The translations under genes and the position numbers were made by a program. From Frankiaceae bacterium (GTDB taxonomy: Bacteria > Actinomycetota > Actinomycetes > JAFAQI01): a stretch of DNA of 7,017 bases. A model generated the notes under the pieces. The model had not been told where the DNA came from, searched no databases, and was given only the letters and a program-made list of their open reading frames with translations. The DNA is taken from contig JAVEEE010000439.1 of the NCBI GenBank assembly GCA_030840615.1, positions 1-7,017 on the forward strand, written 5' to 3'. Below, one piece after another: positions 1 through 4,816 of the stretch (its first letter is position 1; each line of letters starts with the position of its first letter).

Positions 1-548
1 GCGATCGGCGCGACGCCAGCGTCGCGCACGGCATACATGCCCGCCGTGTAGCCGAGGGCATGGATGCGGTTGGTCCACGCCTCGACGAAGTCGACAGCCG
101 CTGCGACACAGCCCGCCTTCGACTCGTCGTAGTGCTCGAAGTCGTCGTAGATCGGGTTGCCCGCACCGAGGCCGAGCAGCTTCATCTTGTCGACCGCGCG
201 TCCCGCGGCGTCGCGGCCGGCGGCTCGCGCGGTCGACGCTGTGAACGTCTTCTTCGTCGAGCGGGTGCACGGCGGCTGCAGGTCGACGAACGTCGGGATG
301 AGCGACCAGCCGTTGGCCGTCACGGTCTTGACCCACTGGCTGTTGAGCTCGGCAGTGGGCTTGCAGGGAGTGGCGAGCTCCTTGCCGCCGAGGTAGATGT
401 TCATGGCGCGGTAGGGAGAGCCCAGCCATGCGCGCATCGTGGCGGTCGGCGGCGGCTGGCATCCGTCGAAGCCTTCGCCGACGTAGACCGCGCGATGCGG
501 CGCCGGACCGGCGGCCACAGCGGCCGCCAGCGCAAGGGCTGCCAGCAT
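1..548 (-). CDS. Secreted DUF1906 (Rv2525c-like glycoside-hydrolase-like) protein, 3' end missing
   Basis: The gene starts at ATG 546-548 and leaves the window at the left edge after 182 codons, so the C-terminus is not visible. The first 17 or so residues (MLAALALAAAVAAGPAP) form a short hydrophobic export signal, unusual in having no positive charge before the hydrophobic stretch. The mature part begins GEGFDGCQPPPTATMRAW, then SPYRAMNIYLGG, WSLIPTFVDLQ, a GRDAAGRAVDKMKLLG helix, IYDDFEHYD and a GYTAGMYA strand. This is the order seen in the DUF1906 / Rv2525c glycoside-hydrolase-like TIM-barrel family, in which the acidic strand (here DDFEHYD) lies in the putative active site. Members are exported and linked to cell-wall biology; the substrate is unknown. 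The start codon shares its A with the TGA stop of the upstream nitrobindin-like gene (TGATG at 546-550), so translation is probably coupled. No other ATG or GTG in this frame lies close upstream. The family call is fairly secure, the function is not. Confidence 0.83.
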   Translation of the reverse strand, partial: MLAALALAAAVAAGPAPHRAVYVGEGFDGCQPPPTATMRAWLGSPYRAMNIYLGGKELATPCKPTAELNSQWVKTVTANGWSLIPTFVDLQPPCTRSTKKTFTASTARAAGRDAAGRAVDKMKLLGLGAGNPIYDDFEHYDESKAGCVAAAVDFVEAWTNRIHALGYTAGMYAVRDAGVAPI

Positions 549-1033
549 CAGCTCACCCGGTCGAGCGCGGCACTCAAGTGCGGTCGCATCGGCTGACCAA
601 CGGCCGCCATCTCCATCGCATACATCAACTTCCCCCCGCGTACGGCGTAGAGCCGCTTGTCCGCCTCGACGCGCTTGGCCGTCGCCGTGTGGCCGATCAA
701 GTCGCTCTCGAGCTCGACATGATCACCCGCCGGCCCACTGACCAACCGACCGTAGAACACCTCGACGAGTCCCGCAGCGACACTGAGAACGACCTCCAGG
801 TCGGTGGCCGACGTGGGGCGCCAGAAGCCCGACTGGCGCGCCAGCGGGCGCTCGTCGTCGACCGCCCAGGACTCGCTCGTGAACGCGATCACCGGCTTGC
901 CGTAGCAGGCGAACGTGATCTCCTCGCCGTAACGGAAGTCCGCCTCCAGCGTCGGGTAGCCACCGACGCCTTCGCCCCGCCAGGTGCCCAGCAGGAAAGC
1001 AAACGGCCGGACGAGGTCGGGCAGGTCATCCAT
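548..1033 (-). CDS. Nitrobindin-like heme-binding beta-barrel protein (THAP4 C-terminal domain family)
   Basis: The product is 161 residues, the normal length for stand-alone bacterial nitrobindins. The family signature GTWRGEG (residues 16-22) is present, followed by ADFRYGEEITF, GKPVIAFTSESW, a SGFWRP strand, GLVEVFYG and the C-terminal block LMYAMEMAAVGQPMRPHLSA. His152 in PHLSA corresponds to the proximal heme ligand of this family. Nitrobindins bind ferric heme in a 10-stranded barrel and are reported to react with nitric oxide or isomerise peroxynitrite; they are cytoplasmic, and no signal peptide is seen here. There is no Shine-Dalgarno before the ATG, but a TAGTCT box lies exactly six bases upstream, so the mRNA is probably leaderless. 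The stop overlaps the start of the exported DUF1906 gene (TGATG), an odd pairing of a cytosolic heme protein with a secreted one. The uxs gene ends 50 bases upstream. Confidence 0.9.
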   Translation of the reverse strand: MDDLPDLVRPFAFLLGTWRGEGVGGYPTLEADFRYGEEITFACYGKPVIAFTSESWAVDDERPLARQSGFWRPTSATDLEVVLSVAAGLVEVFYGRLVSGPAGDHVELESDLIGHTATAKRVEADKRLYAVRGGKLMYAMEMAAVGQPMRPHLSAALDRVS

Positions 1034-1045
1034 GAAACGAGACTA
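1034..1045 (-). promoter_or_regulatory. Leaderless-type -10 box for the nitrobindin-like gene
   Basis: On the minus strand TAGTCT (1045-1040) is followed by six bases (CGTTTC) and then the ATG at 1033. A TANNNT box with a six-base gap puts transcription start at the A of the start codon, the classic actinobacterial leaderless layout. No -35 element is evident, and the expected -35 position falls within a GC-rich palindrome. This would let the nitrobindin/DUF1906 pair be expressed independently of ugd-uxs. Confidence 0.6.
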
Positions 1046-1052
1046 GATCGGG

Positions 1053-1070
1053 CCGGCGGCCCGCCGCCGG
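1053..1070. repeat. Perfect 8-bp inverted repeat between uxs and the nitrobindin-like gene
   Basis: CCGGCGGC (1053-1060) and its exact reverse complement GCCGCCGG (1063-1070) are separated by CC. It lies 14 bases past the uxs stop and just upstream of the TAGTCT box, over the expected -35 region. It could be an operator, or a GC-rich stem-loop limiting read-through from uxs. No T-run follows it on the minus strand, so it is not a typical intrinsic terminator. In DNA this GC-rich, short palindromes also arise by chance. Confidence 0.45.
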
Positions 1071-1083
1071 CAGCAGATCGGGG

Positions 1084-2046
1084 TCAGCTCACCAGGAGAT
1101 CGGGATGCGTGCGGAACCACTCGATCGTCCGCAGCAGCCCGTCGTCGAGCGACACCTTGGGCTCCCAGCCCAGCACGTCGCGGGCGAGCTCGATGTCCGG
1201 CTGCCGGATCGTCGGGTCGTCGACCGGCCGGTCGATGAAGGTGATCTCCGACGACGACCCCGCCAGCGTGCGGATGCGCTCGGCGAGCTCGAGCATCGAG
1301 ACCTCGTGCGGGTTGCCGATGTTGACCGGTCCGGCGTGGTCGGAGTGCACCATCCGCAGCACACCCTCGACGAGGTCGTCGACGTATTGGATCGACCGTG
1401 TCTGCGACCCGTCGCCCGCCACCGTGATCGGCTCGCCCAGCAGCGCCTGACGGATGAACGTCGGGATGGCGCGGCCGTCGTCGGGCCGCATCCGCGGGCC
1501 GGCGGTGTTGAAGATGCGCACGATGCCGGTGTCGACGCCGTGATGACGCCGATAGGCCATCGTCATCGCTTCGGCGAACCGCTTGGCCTCGTCGTAGACG
1601 CCGCGCGGGCCGACCGGGTTGACATGACCCCAGTAGCTCTCCGGCTGCGGATGCACCTGCGGGTCGCCGTAGGTCTCCGACGTCGACGCGAGCAGGTAGC
1701 GCGCGTGCTTCTCCTTGGCCAGCCCCAGCGCGTGCATGGTGCCGATCGAACCGACCTTCAACGTCTGGATCGGCAGCTGGAGATAGTCGATCGGTGAGGC
1801 CGGCGACGCGAAGTGGAGCACGAAGTCGACCTTGCCGGGCACGTGCAGGAAGTTCGTGACATCGGCCCGCACGAGCCGAAACCGCACGTGGTCGACGAGG
1901 TGCTCGACGTTGTTCGGCGTACCGGTCAGGAAGTTGTCGACGCAGATGACCTCGGCGCCGTCGGCAAGGAAACGCTCACACAGGTGAGAGCCGAGAAAAC
2001 CCGCACCGCCGGTGATGACCACGCGCTGGGACGCGGTGGCGGTCAC
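1084..2046 (-). CDS. uxs: UDP-glucuronate decarboxylase (UDP-xylose synthase), extended SDR family
   Basis: A 320-residue cytoplasmic NAD-dependent extended short-chain dehydrogenase that converts UDP-glucuronate to UDP-xylose and CO2. The N-terminal Rossmann motif is GGAGFLG (13-19), with the ribose-binding acid at D37 in CVDNF. Block HFASPASPIDYLQLP (78-92) is highly characteristic of UDP-xylose synthases, as is STSETYGDPQVHPQPE (121-136). E124 and catalytic Y151-x-x-x-K155 (in GPRGVYDEAKR) are intact. GDGSQTRSIQYVDD (211-224) supplies the conserved arginine R217, and DDPTIRQPDI follows near the C-terminus. One deviation: the motif after the sixth strand reads NTAGPRM (180-186), where NTYGPRM is usual. 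The start is GTG (2044-2046), overlapping the ugd stop as GTGA, so the two enzymes of one pathway are translationally coupled. UDP-xylose probably serves glycan or glycoconjugate synthesis, but no xylosyltransferase is visible here. RmlB-like dehydratase or GalE is less likely given the UXS-specific blocks. Confidence 0.93.
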   Translation of the reverse strand: MTATASQRVVITGGAGFLGSHLCERFLADGAEVICVDNFLTGTPNNVEHLVDHVRFRLVRADVTNFLHVPGKVDFVLHFASPASPIDYLQLPIQTLKVGSIGTMHALGLAKEKHARYLLASTSETYGDPQVHPQPESYWGHVNPVGPRGVYDEAKRFAEAMTMAYRRHHGVDTGIVRIFNTAGPRMRPDDGRAIPTFIRQALLGEPITVAGDGSQTRSIQYVDDLVEGVLRMVHSDHAGPVNIGNPHEVSMLELAERIRTLAGSSSEITFIDRPVDDPTIRQPDIELARDVLGWEPKVSLDDGLLRTIEWFRTHPDLLVS

Positions 2047-3371
2047 CAGCCGAAACCGGTGACCCGCAGGCCGGCTTCTTCAGCAGCGGCAGGGTCGATC
2101 GCACCCCGGCCGTCGAGGACGAGGTCCCCGGTCATGCTCCGCTTGAGCGAGTCGAGGTCGAGGTCGGCGAAGTCGTCCCACTCGGTGACGAGGACGACCG
2201 CGTCGGCACGGTCCGCCGCGTCGTAGGCGTCCGCTGCCATCCGTACGCCGAGGGCGTCGGCGTCGCTCAGCTGCTTCACGACCGGATCGTAGGCGCTGAC
2301 GATGACCCCGGCCGAACGCAGCCGACGGATGATCTCGAGGGCAGGTGCGTCGCGGAGGTCGTCGGTGCCGGGCTTGAAGGCCAGGCCGAGGATCGCGATC
2401 CGTCGACCCTTCAGCACCTTCAACGCCGCCTGCAGCTTGCGGATGACCGAGGCGCGCTGAGCCTGGTTGACGTCGGTCGTCGCGCGCAGCAACGGCGCGC
2501 TGTAGCCGTAGTCGACCGCCGTCGCGATCAGCGCCGCGAGGTCCTTGCCGAAACACGAGCCACCCCAGCCGAGACCCTGCTGCAGGAAGCGCGACCCGAT
2601 CCGCTCGTCCGAGCCGATGGCCGGCAGCACCTGACGCGCGTCGGCGCCGACCAGCTCGCAGATGGACGCGATCTCGTTGGCAAAGCTGATCTTCGTCGCG
2701 AGAAAGGCGTTGGCGGCGTATTTCACCATCTCCGCTGACGGCAGGTCAGTGACGATGAGCTGCGGCTGGCGCTCGGGGCGGCCACCGGGGAAGGACTGCG
2801 CGAGAACGGGCGCGTAGAGCTCGGCCACCTTCTTGGGTGAGCCGTTCTCGCCACCGAGCACGATGCGGTCGGGGTAGAGGAAGTCCTCGATCGCGCAACC
2901 CTCACGCAGGAACTCCGGGTTGGACACCACCGAGAACTTCGGGCCGCCGGTGCGCGGCAGCGCCTCCTCGATGACCGTGCGGACCCAGTTGCCGGACCCG
3001 ACGGGAACGGTGGACTTGTTCACGACGACCGTGCCGTCGGTCATGTTCGACGCGATCCCGTGCGCAGCGGACTCGACCTGCGAGAGGTCGGGCGCGCCAC
3101 CGACACCCGGCGGAGTGCCCACGCAGAGGAAGACCACCTGCGCGCCGGCGATGTCGCTCATGTCGACGCTGAACGTCAACCGTCCGGTCGTGGTCGCCTC
3201 GGTGAGCAACTCGGCCAAACCGGGCTCGAACAGCGGGACCTGGCCCGCCGCGAGCTGGTAGACCCGGTTGGCATCGACGTCGATGCCGAAGACGTCGTGC
3301 CCCAACCAGGCGAAACAGGTCGCAGTGACCGTGCCTACATAGCCCGTGCCAATCACGGCGACGCGCGACAT
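2043..3371 (-). CDS. ugd: UDP-glucose 6-dehydrogenase
   Basis: The product is 442 residues, normal for bacterial UGD, and oxidises UDP-glucose to UDP-glucuronate with two NAD+. The N-terminal Rossmann fold carries GTGYVG (8-13) and D31, followed by PLFEPGL (46-52), FLCVGTPP (81-88), NKSTVPVGS (118-126) and SNPEFLREG (150-158). The central domain has EMVKYAANAFLATKISFANE (K217, N221). Catalytic Cys273 sits in GWGGSCFGKD with D277; G275 replaces the nearly invariant proline of GGSCFPKD, and the codon is clearly GGC. The C-terminal UDP-binding domain contains ILGLAFKPGTDDLRDAP and VTEWDDF. I chose ATG 3369-3371: it starts right at the Rossmann strand and has GAGGGG eight bases upstream (3380-3385). 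A TTG 39 bases further up (3408-3410) would add 13 unlikely residues and lacks a ribosome binding site. The stop overlaps the uxs GTG start. The leader may be structured (see 3380-3475). Confidence 0.95.
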   Translation of the reverse strand: MSRVAVIGTGYVGTVTATCFAWLGHDVFGIDVDANRVYQLAAGQVPLFEPGLAELLTEATTTGRLTFSVDMSDIAGAQVVFLCVGTPPGVGGAPDLSQVESAAHGIASNMTDGTVVVNKSTVPVGSGNWVRTVIEEALPRTGGPKFSVVSNPEFLREGCAIEDFLYPDRIVLGGENGSPKKVAELYAPVLAQSFPGGRPERQPQLIVTDLPSAEMVKYAANAFLATKISFANEIASICELVGADARQVLPAIGSDERIGSRFLQQGLGWGGSCFGKDLAALIATAVDYGYSAPLLRATTDVNQAQRASVIRKLQAALKVLKGRRIAILGLAFKPGTDDLRDAPALEIIRRLRSAGVIVSAYDPVVKQLSDADALGVRMAADAYDAADRADAVVLVTEWDDFADLDLDSLKRSMTGDLVLDGRGAIDPAAAEEAGLRVTGFGW

Positions 3372-3379
3372 CTGGACGT

Positions 3380-3385
3380 CCCCTC
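3380..3385 (-). promoter_or_regulatory. Ribosome binding site of ugd
   Basis: GAGGGG on the minus strand, eight bases (acgtccag) before ATG 3371. It decides the start against the upstream TTG at 3410. It is embedded in GAACGAGGGGACG (3389-3377), which is nearly repeated before the divergent LPXTG gene, and it is complementary to a CCCCUC in the loop of the upstream hairpin. Confidence 0.7.
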
Positions 3386-3402
3386 GTTCGGTGTCCCCTG
3401 CA

Positions 3403-3437
3403 GAGAACAACGAAGGAGGGGCGGAAAAGTTGCTCTC
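3403..3437 (-). other. Predicted leader hairpin of ugd mRNA with an anti-Shine-Dalgarno loop
   Basis: In the minus-strand transcript GAGAGCAAC (3437-3429) pairs with GUUGUUCUC (3411-3403) over nine base pairs, one of them G-U. The 17-base loop (3428-3412) contains CCCCUCC, complementary to the GAGGGG ribosome binding site 18 bases past the stem. The next bases CGUU can extend pairing to the AACG in front of that site. The stem is seen directly by eye; any regulatory role is inference. Confidence 0.4.
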
Positions 3438-3440
3438 CGG

Positions 3441-3464
3441 GCTGGGCGGGGACCGGGGCCCAGC
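3441..3464 (-). other. Second inverted repeat in the ugd leader
   Basis: GCTGGGC (3441-3447) and GCCCAGC (3458-3464) form a perfect 7-bp inverted repeat around a ten-base G-rich spacer. It lies between the putative -10 box (3475-3470) and the anti-Shine-Dalgarno hairpin, so it would be the first stem of a roughly 90-base leader. It could also be a DNA operator or chance in GC-rich DNA. Confidence 0.3.
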
Positions 3465-3469
3465 TCGTC

Positions 3470-3496
3470 ATCCTAGTCCGAAGTGACTAGGGCCAA
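3470..3496 (-). promoter_or_regulatory. Candidate ugd-uxs promoter
   Basis: On the minus strand TAGGAT (3475-3470) is a good -10 match. TTGGCC (3496-3491) is a partial -35 match with a 15-base spacer, shorter than ideal. Transcription would begin near 3463 and give a leader of about 90 bases. The element overlaps the CTAGTC inverted repeat at 3473-3490, which may be an operator. Confidence 0.35.
3473..3490. repeat. CTAGTC inverted repeat in the divergent promoter region
   Basis: CTAGTC (3473-3478), six bases (cgaagt), then GACTAG (3485-3490): a perfect 6-bp inverted repeat of operator-like geometry. A further direct copy of CTAGTC lies at 3545-3550, and the first arm plus spacer (CTAGTCCGAAGT) resembles CTAGTCGGGAAGT at 3545-3557. 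It overlaps the candidate ugd -10 box and sits about 100 bases upstream of the LPXTG gene, so it could bind a shared regulator. Confidence 0.4.
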
Positions 3497-3573
3497 TGAC
3501 CCCGGATAGCCATGCGGGCGATTCCATCGGTGGCCGACATATGGCTAGTCGGGAAGTTCAGTGCCCAGTGAAC

Positions 3574-3580
3574 GAAGGGG
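3574..3580 (+). promoter_or_regulatory. Ribosome binding site for the LPXTG microprotein
   Basis: GAAGGGG, six bases upstream of TTG 3587. An in-frame TGA at 3569-3571 rules out any earlier start, so this site and the TTG define the N-terminus. The surrounding GAACGAAGGGGACG (3570-3583) nearly matches the ugd ribosome binding region. I could not pick a convincing promoter: GTGACT (3483-3488) with TAGCCA (3507-3512) at an 18-base spacing is only a weak candidate. Confidence 0.55.
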
Positions 3581-3586
3581 ACGGCG

Positions 3587-3778
3587 TTGCATCAGGACTC
3601 TCAGACCGTCCCCGTCACGGTCACGGTCCCCCTTCCGCGGCACCATCCGGCCGGCAATCCGGACGGCCACCTCCCCTTCACCGGTGCCCCGCTCGACGCG
3701 CTCGCCGCTGCCGGACTGCTCCTCGGGCTGACCGGAGCCGCCCTCATGACCGCCTTACGCCGAAGGAGACCGGTGTGA
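3587..3778 (+). CDS. 63-residue LPXTG sorting-signal microprotein (CscD-like), TTG start, no signal peptide
   Basis: The product is almost only a cell-wall sorting signal: a short Thr/Val/Pro stretch (QTVPVTVTVP, 6-15), a His/Pro-rich spacer, LPFTG (29-33), a hydrophobic segment (about 36-57) and RRRR (58-61). Sortases cleave LPXTG between Thr and Gly and attach the protein to the cell wall or a pilin. What is odd is the lack of an N-terminal signal peptide. An in-frame stop 15 bases before the TTG excludes a longer form without a frameshift, so it must insert by its single membrane segment (outside-N by the positive-inside rule) or be a remnant. Evidence that it is expressed: a GAAGGGG site six bases before the TTG, and a GTGA overlap with the next gene. 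Small LPXTG proteins occur beside WxL and DUF916 genes in Firmicutes csc clusters, matching this gene order. No sortase lies in the window. Confidence 0.72.
   Translation: MHQDSQTVPVTVTVPLPRHHPAGNPDGHLPFTGAPLDALAAAGLLLGLTGAALMTALRRRRPV
3763..3768 (+). promoter_or_regulatory. Ribosome binding site deciding the start of the WxL-like gene
   Basis: AAGGAG, six bases before GTG 3775, inside the end of the LPXTG gene. The reading frame is open far upstream (from 3496), but only the start at 3775 gives an immediate signal peptide, so this site settles the N-terminus. Confidence 0.8.
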
Positions 3779-4773
3779 CCTCGAATAGTCGTTCGCGCAT
3801 CGTCATAGCCGCGACGGGCCTGGCCGCCGTGGCCTGCTCGAGCCTCGCAGCTTTCGCCGACACCTCGACCGTGCCAGTGACTACCCTCGTCGCCACCGGC
3901 ACCCGCACCCTCTCGGTGACCGACGTCGCCGGTGCCGCCGTCGGCGCCGGCGGCCTGCCGCTCGGCGCCGGTCACGGCGGCGCATTCCTCGTCAACGTGT
4001 CGGACACCCGCTACAAGAATGCGGGCTACCAGGTGTCGGCGACGATGACCAACCTCTACCCCTACGCCGGCGGCAACTTCGACTTCAACGGCACGCCGAT
4101 CCCGTCCAGCGCGGTCAGCGTCGACTACCCCGGCGGTGCGCTCGACCTGCTCAACGTCAAGAGCCTTGTCGCTCCGGTCGTCACACTGACCGGCACCCTC
4201 AACCTCGGGCCGATCCTCGGCAACGCCGTCAGCATCAACCAGGTCGTCGACGGCGGCGAGACAACCGTGCAGAGCCTCGCCGACACCATCACGAAGGGCA
4301 CGCTGGCGGCCGCGTTGAGCGAGCTGCCGGTGACGTTGCAGACCGGTGAGACCGGTGCGTTCAGCGCCGCGGACGGACTGCCGGGCGAGCCCGGCTCGCA
4401 CGCCAACCCGACCAGCAAGGTGCTGATGAGCGGCGATGCGCAGCAACCGTTGAAGACCGCACTGCTCAGCGCCCTCAACACCACGCTCGGCGGCGACACC
4501 GCGCAGCAGCTCATCGACGCCGGCATCCTCGACCAGACCGCGGTCGTGGCGGCCGTCGCTCAGCAGCTGGGTGTCGCGCCCAACCTGTTCACCGCCGGGC
4601 AGATCACGTCGATGCTGACAACGCTGACCAGCACGGTCACCGACCTGGTCGGCAACATCATCGGACAGACCGGCTCCTACAACACGATGCCTGCACTGTC
4701 GATCGACGTGCCGTCGTCGGCGAGCGCCGGGGTCTACCGCGGCCAGCTCGTCGTCACCTTGATGGACAAGTAG
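3775..4773 (+). CDS. Secreted WxL-domain-like surface protein with a large central insertion
   Basis: The product has 332 residues. The start is GTG 3775, with AAGGAG six bases upstream and a GTGA overlap with the LPXTG gene. Residues 1-28 are a signal peptide (SRSR, hydrophobic core, cleavage after AFA before DTSTVP). The mature N-terminus has a beta strand TGTRTLSVTD (41-50), then VNVSDTRYKNAGYQVSATMTN (73-93). The end is SAGVYRGQLVVTLMDK. This resembles the two halves of a WxL domain (D-x-R...GWxVS and the terminal G-x-Y...LTWTL strand), with W replaced by Y85 and by V. The protein has no tryptophan at all. Residues of about 100-310 form an insertion rich in Thr, Leu and Ala with likely helices. 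WxL domains attach non-covalently to the cell wall and to DUF916 proteins; such a gene follows. There is one Cys (C21), but Ala at -3 makes a poor lipobox. The export call is firm; the WxL relation is by eye and tentative. Confidence 0.7.
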   Translation: MTSNSRSRIVIAATGLAAVACSSLAAFADTSTVPVTTLVATGTRTLSVTDVAGAAVGAGGLPLGAGHGGAFLVNVSDTRYKNAGYQVSATMTNLYPYAGGNFDFNGTPIPSSAVSVDYPGGALDLLNVKSLVAPVVTLTGTLNLGPILGNAVSINQVVDGGETTVQSLADTITKGTLAAALSELPVTLQTGETGAFSAADGLPGEPGSHANPTSKVLMSGDAQQPLKTALLSALNTTLGGDTAQQLIDAGILDQTAVVAAVAQQLGVAPNLFTAGQITSMLTTLTSTVTDLVGNIIGQTGSYNTMPALSIDVPSSASAGVYRGQLVVTLMDK

Positions 4774-4804
4774 CAAGCTGCCCAGCTCGCACGCCCGGCG
4801 GCCA

Positions 4805-4816
4805 TAGGCTTCGCCC
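4805..4816 (+). promoter_or_regulatory. Leaderless-type -10 box for the DUF916-like gene
   Basis: TAGGCT (4805-4810) followed by six bases and GTG at 4817, the same geometry as at 1045 and 5397. There is no Shine-Dalgarno in the 43-base gap after the WxL-like gene. No clear -35 element is seen. The gene may be read both from the upstream operon and from this promoter. Confidence 0.5.

Noticed and set aside
428..1450. Long plus-strand open frame over the left-hand genes
   Set aside because: Arg/Pro-rich translation without recognisable motifs, antisense to nitrobindin and uxs genes with clear family signatures; an artefact of high GC.
3372..3410. TTG start of ugd at 3410
   Set aside because: Adds 13 residues before the Rossmann strand and lacks a ribosome binding site, whereas ATG 3371 has GAGGGG eight bases upstream.
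3605..3632. Short GTCACG tandem repeat as a microsatellite
   Set aside because: Only two full units encoding VTVTV; simple codon reuse for alternating Thr/Val explains it.
3496..3774. N-terminal extension of the WxL-like protein by 93 residues
   Set aside because: The extension is Arg/Pro-rich, overlaps the LPXTG gene in another frame, and would bury the signal peptide; GTG 3775 has a good ribosome binding site.
3775..3840. Lipoprotein signal with C21 in the WxL-like protein
   Set aside because: The residues before the Cys are A-V-A, lacking Leu/Val/Ile at -3; a signal peptidase I site after AFA (residue 28) is better.
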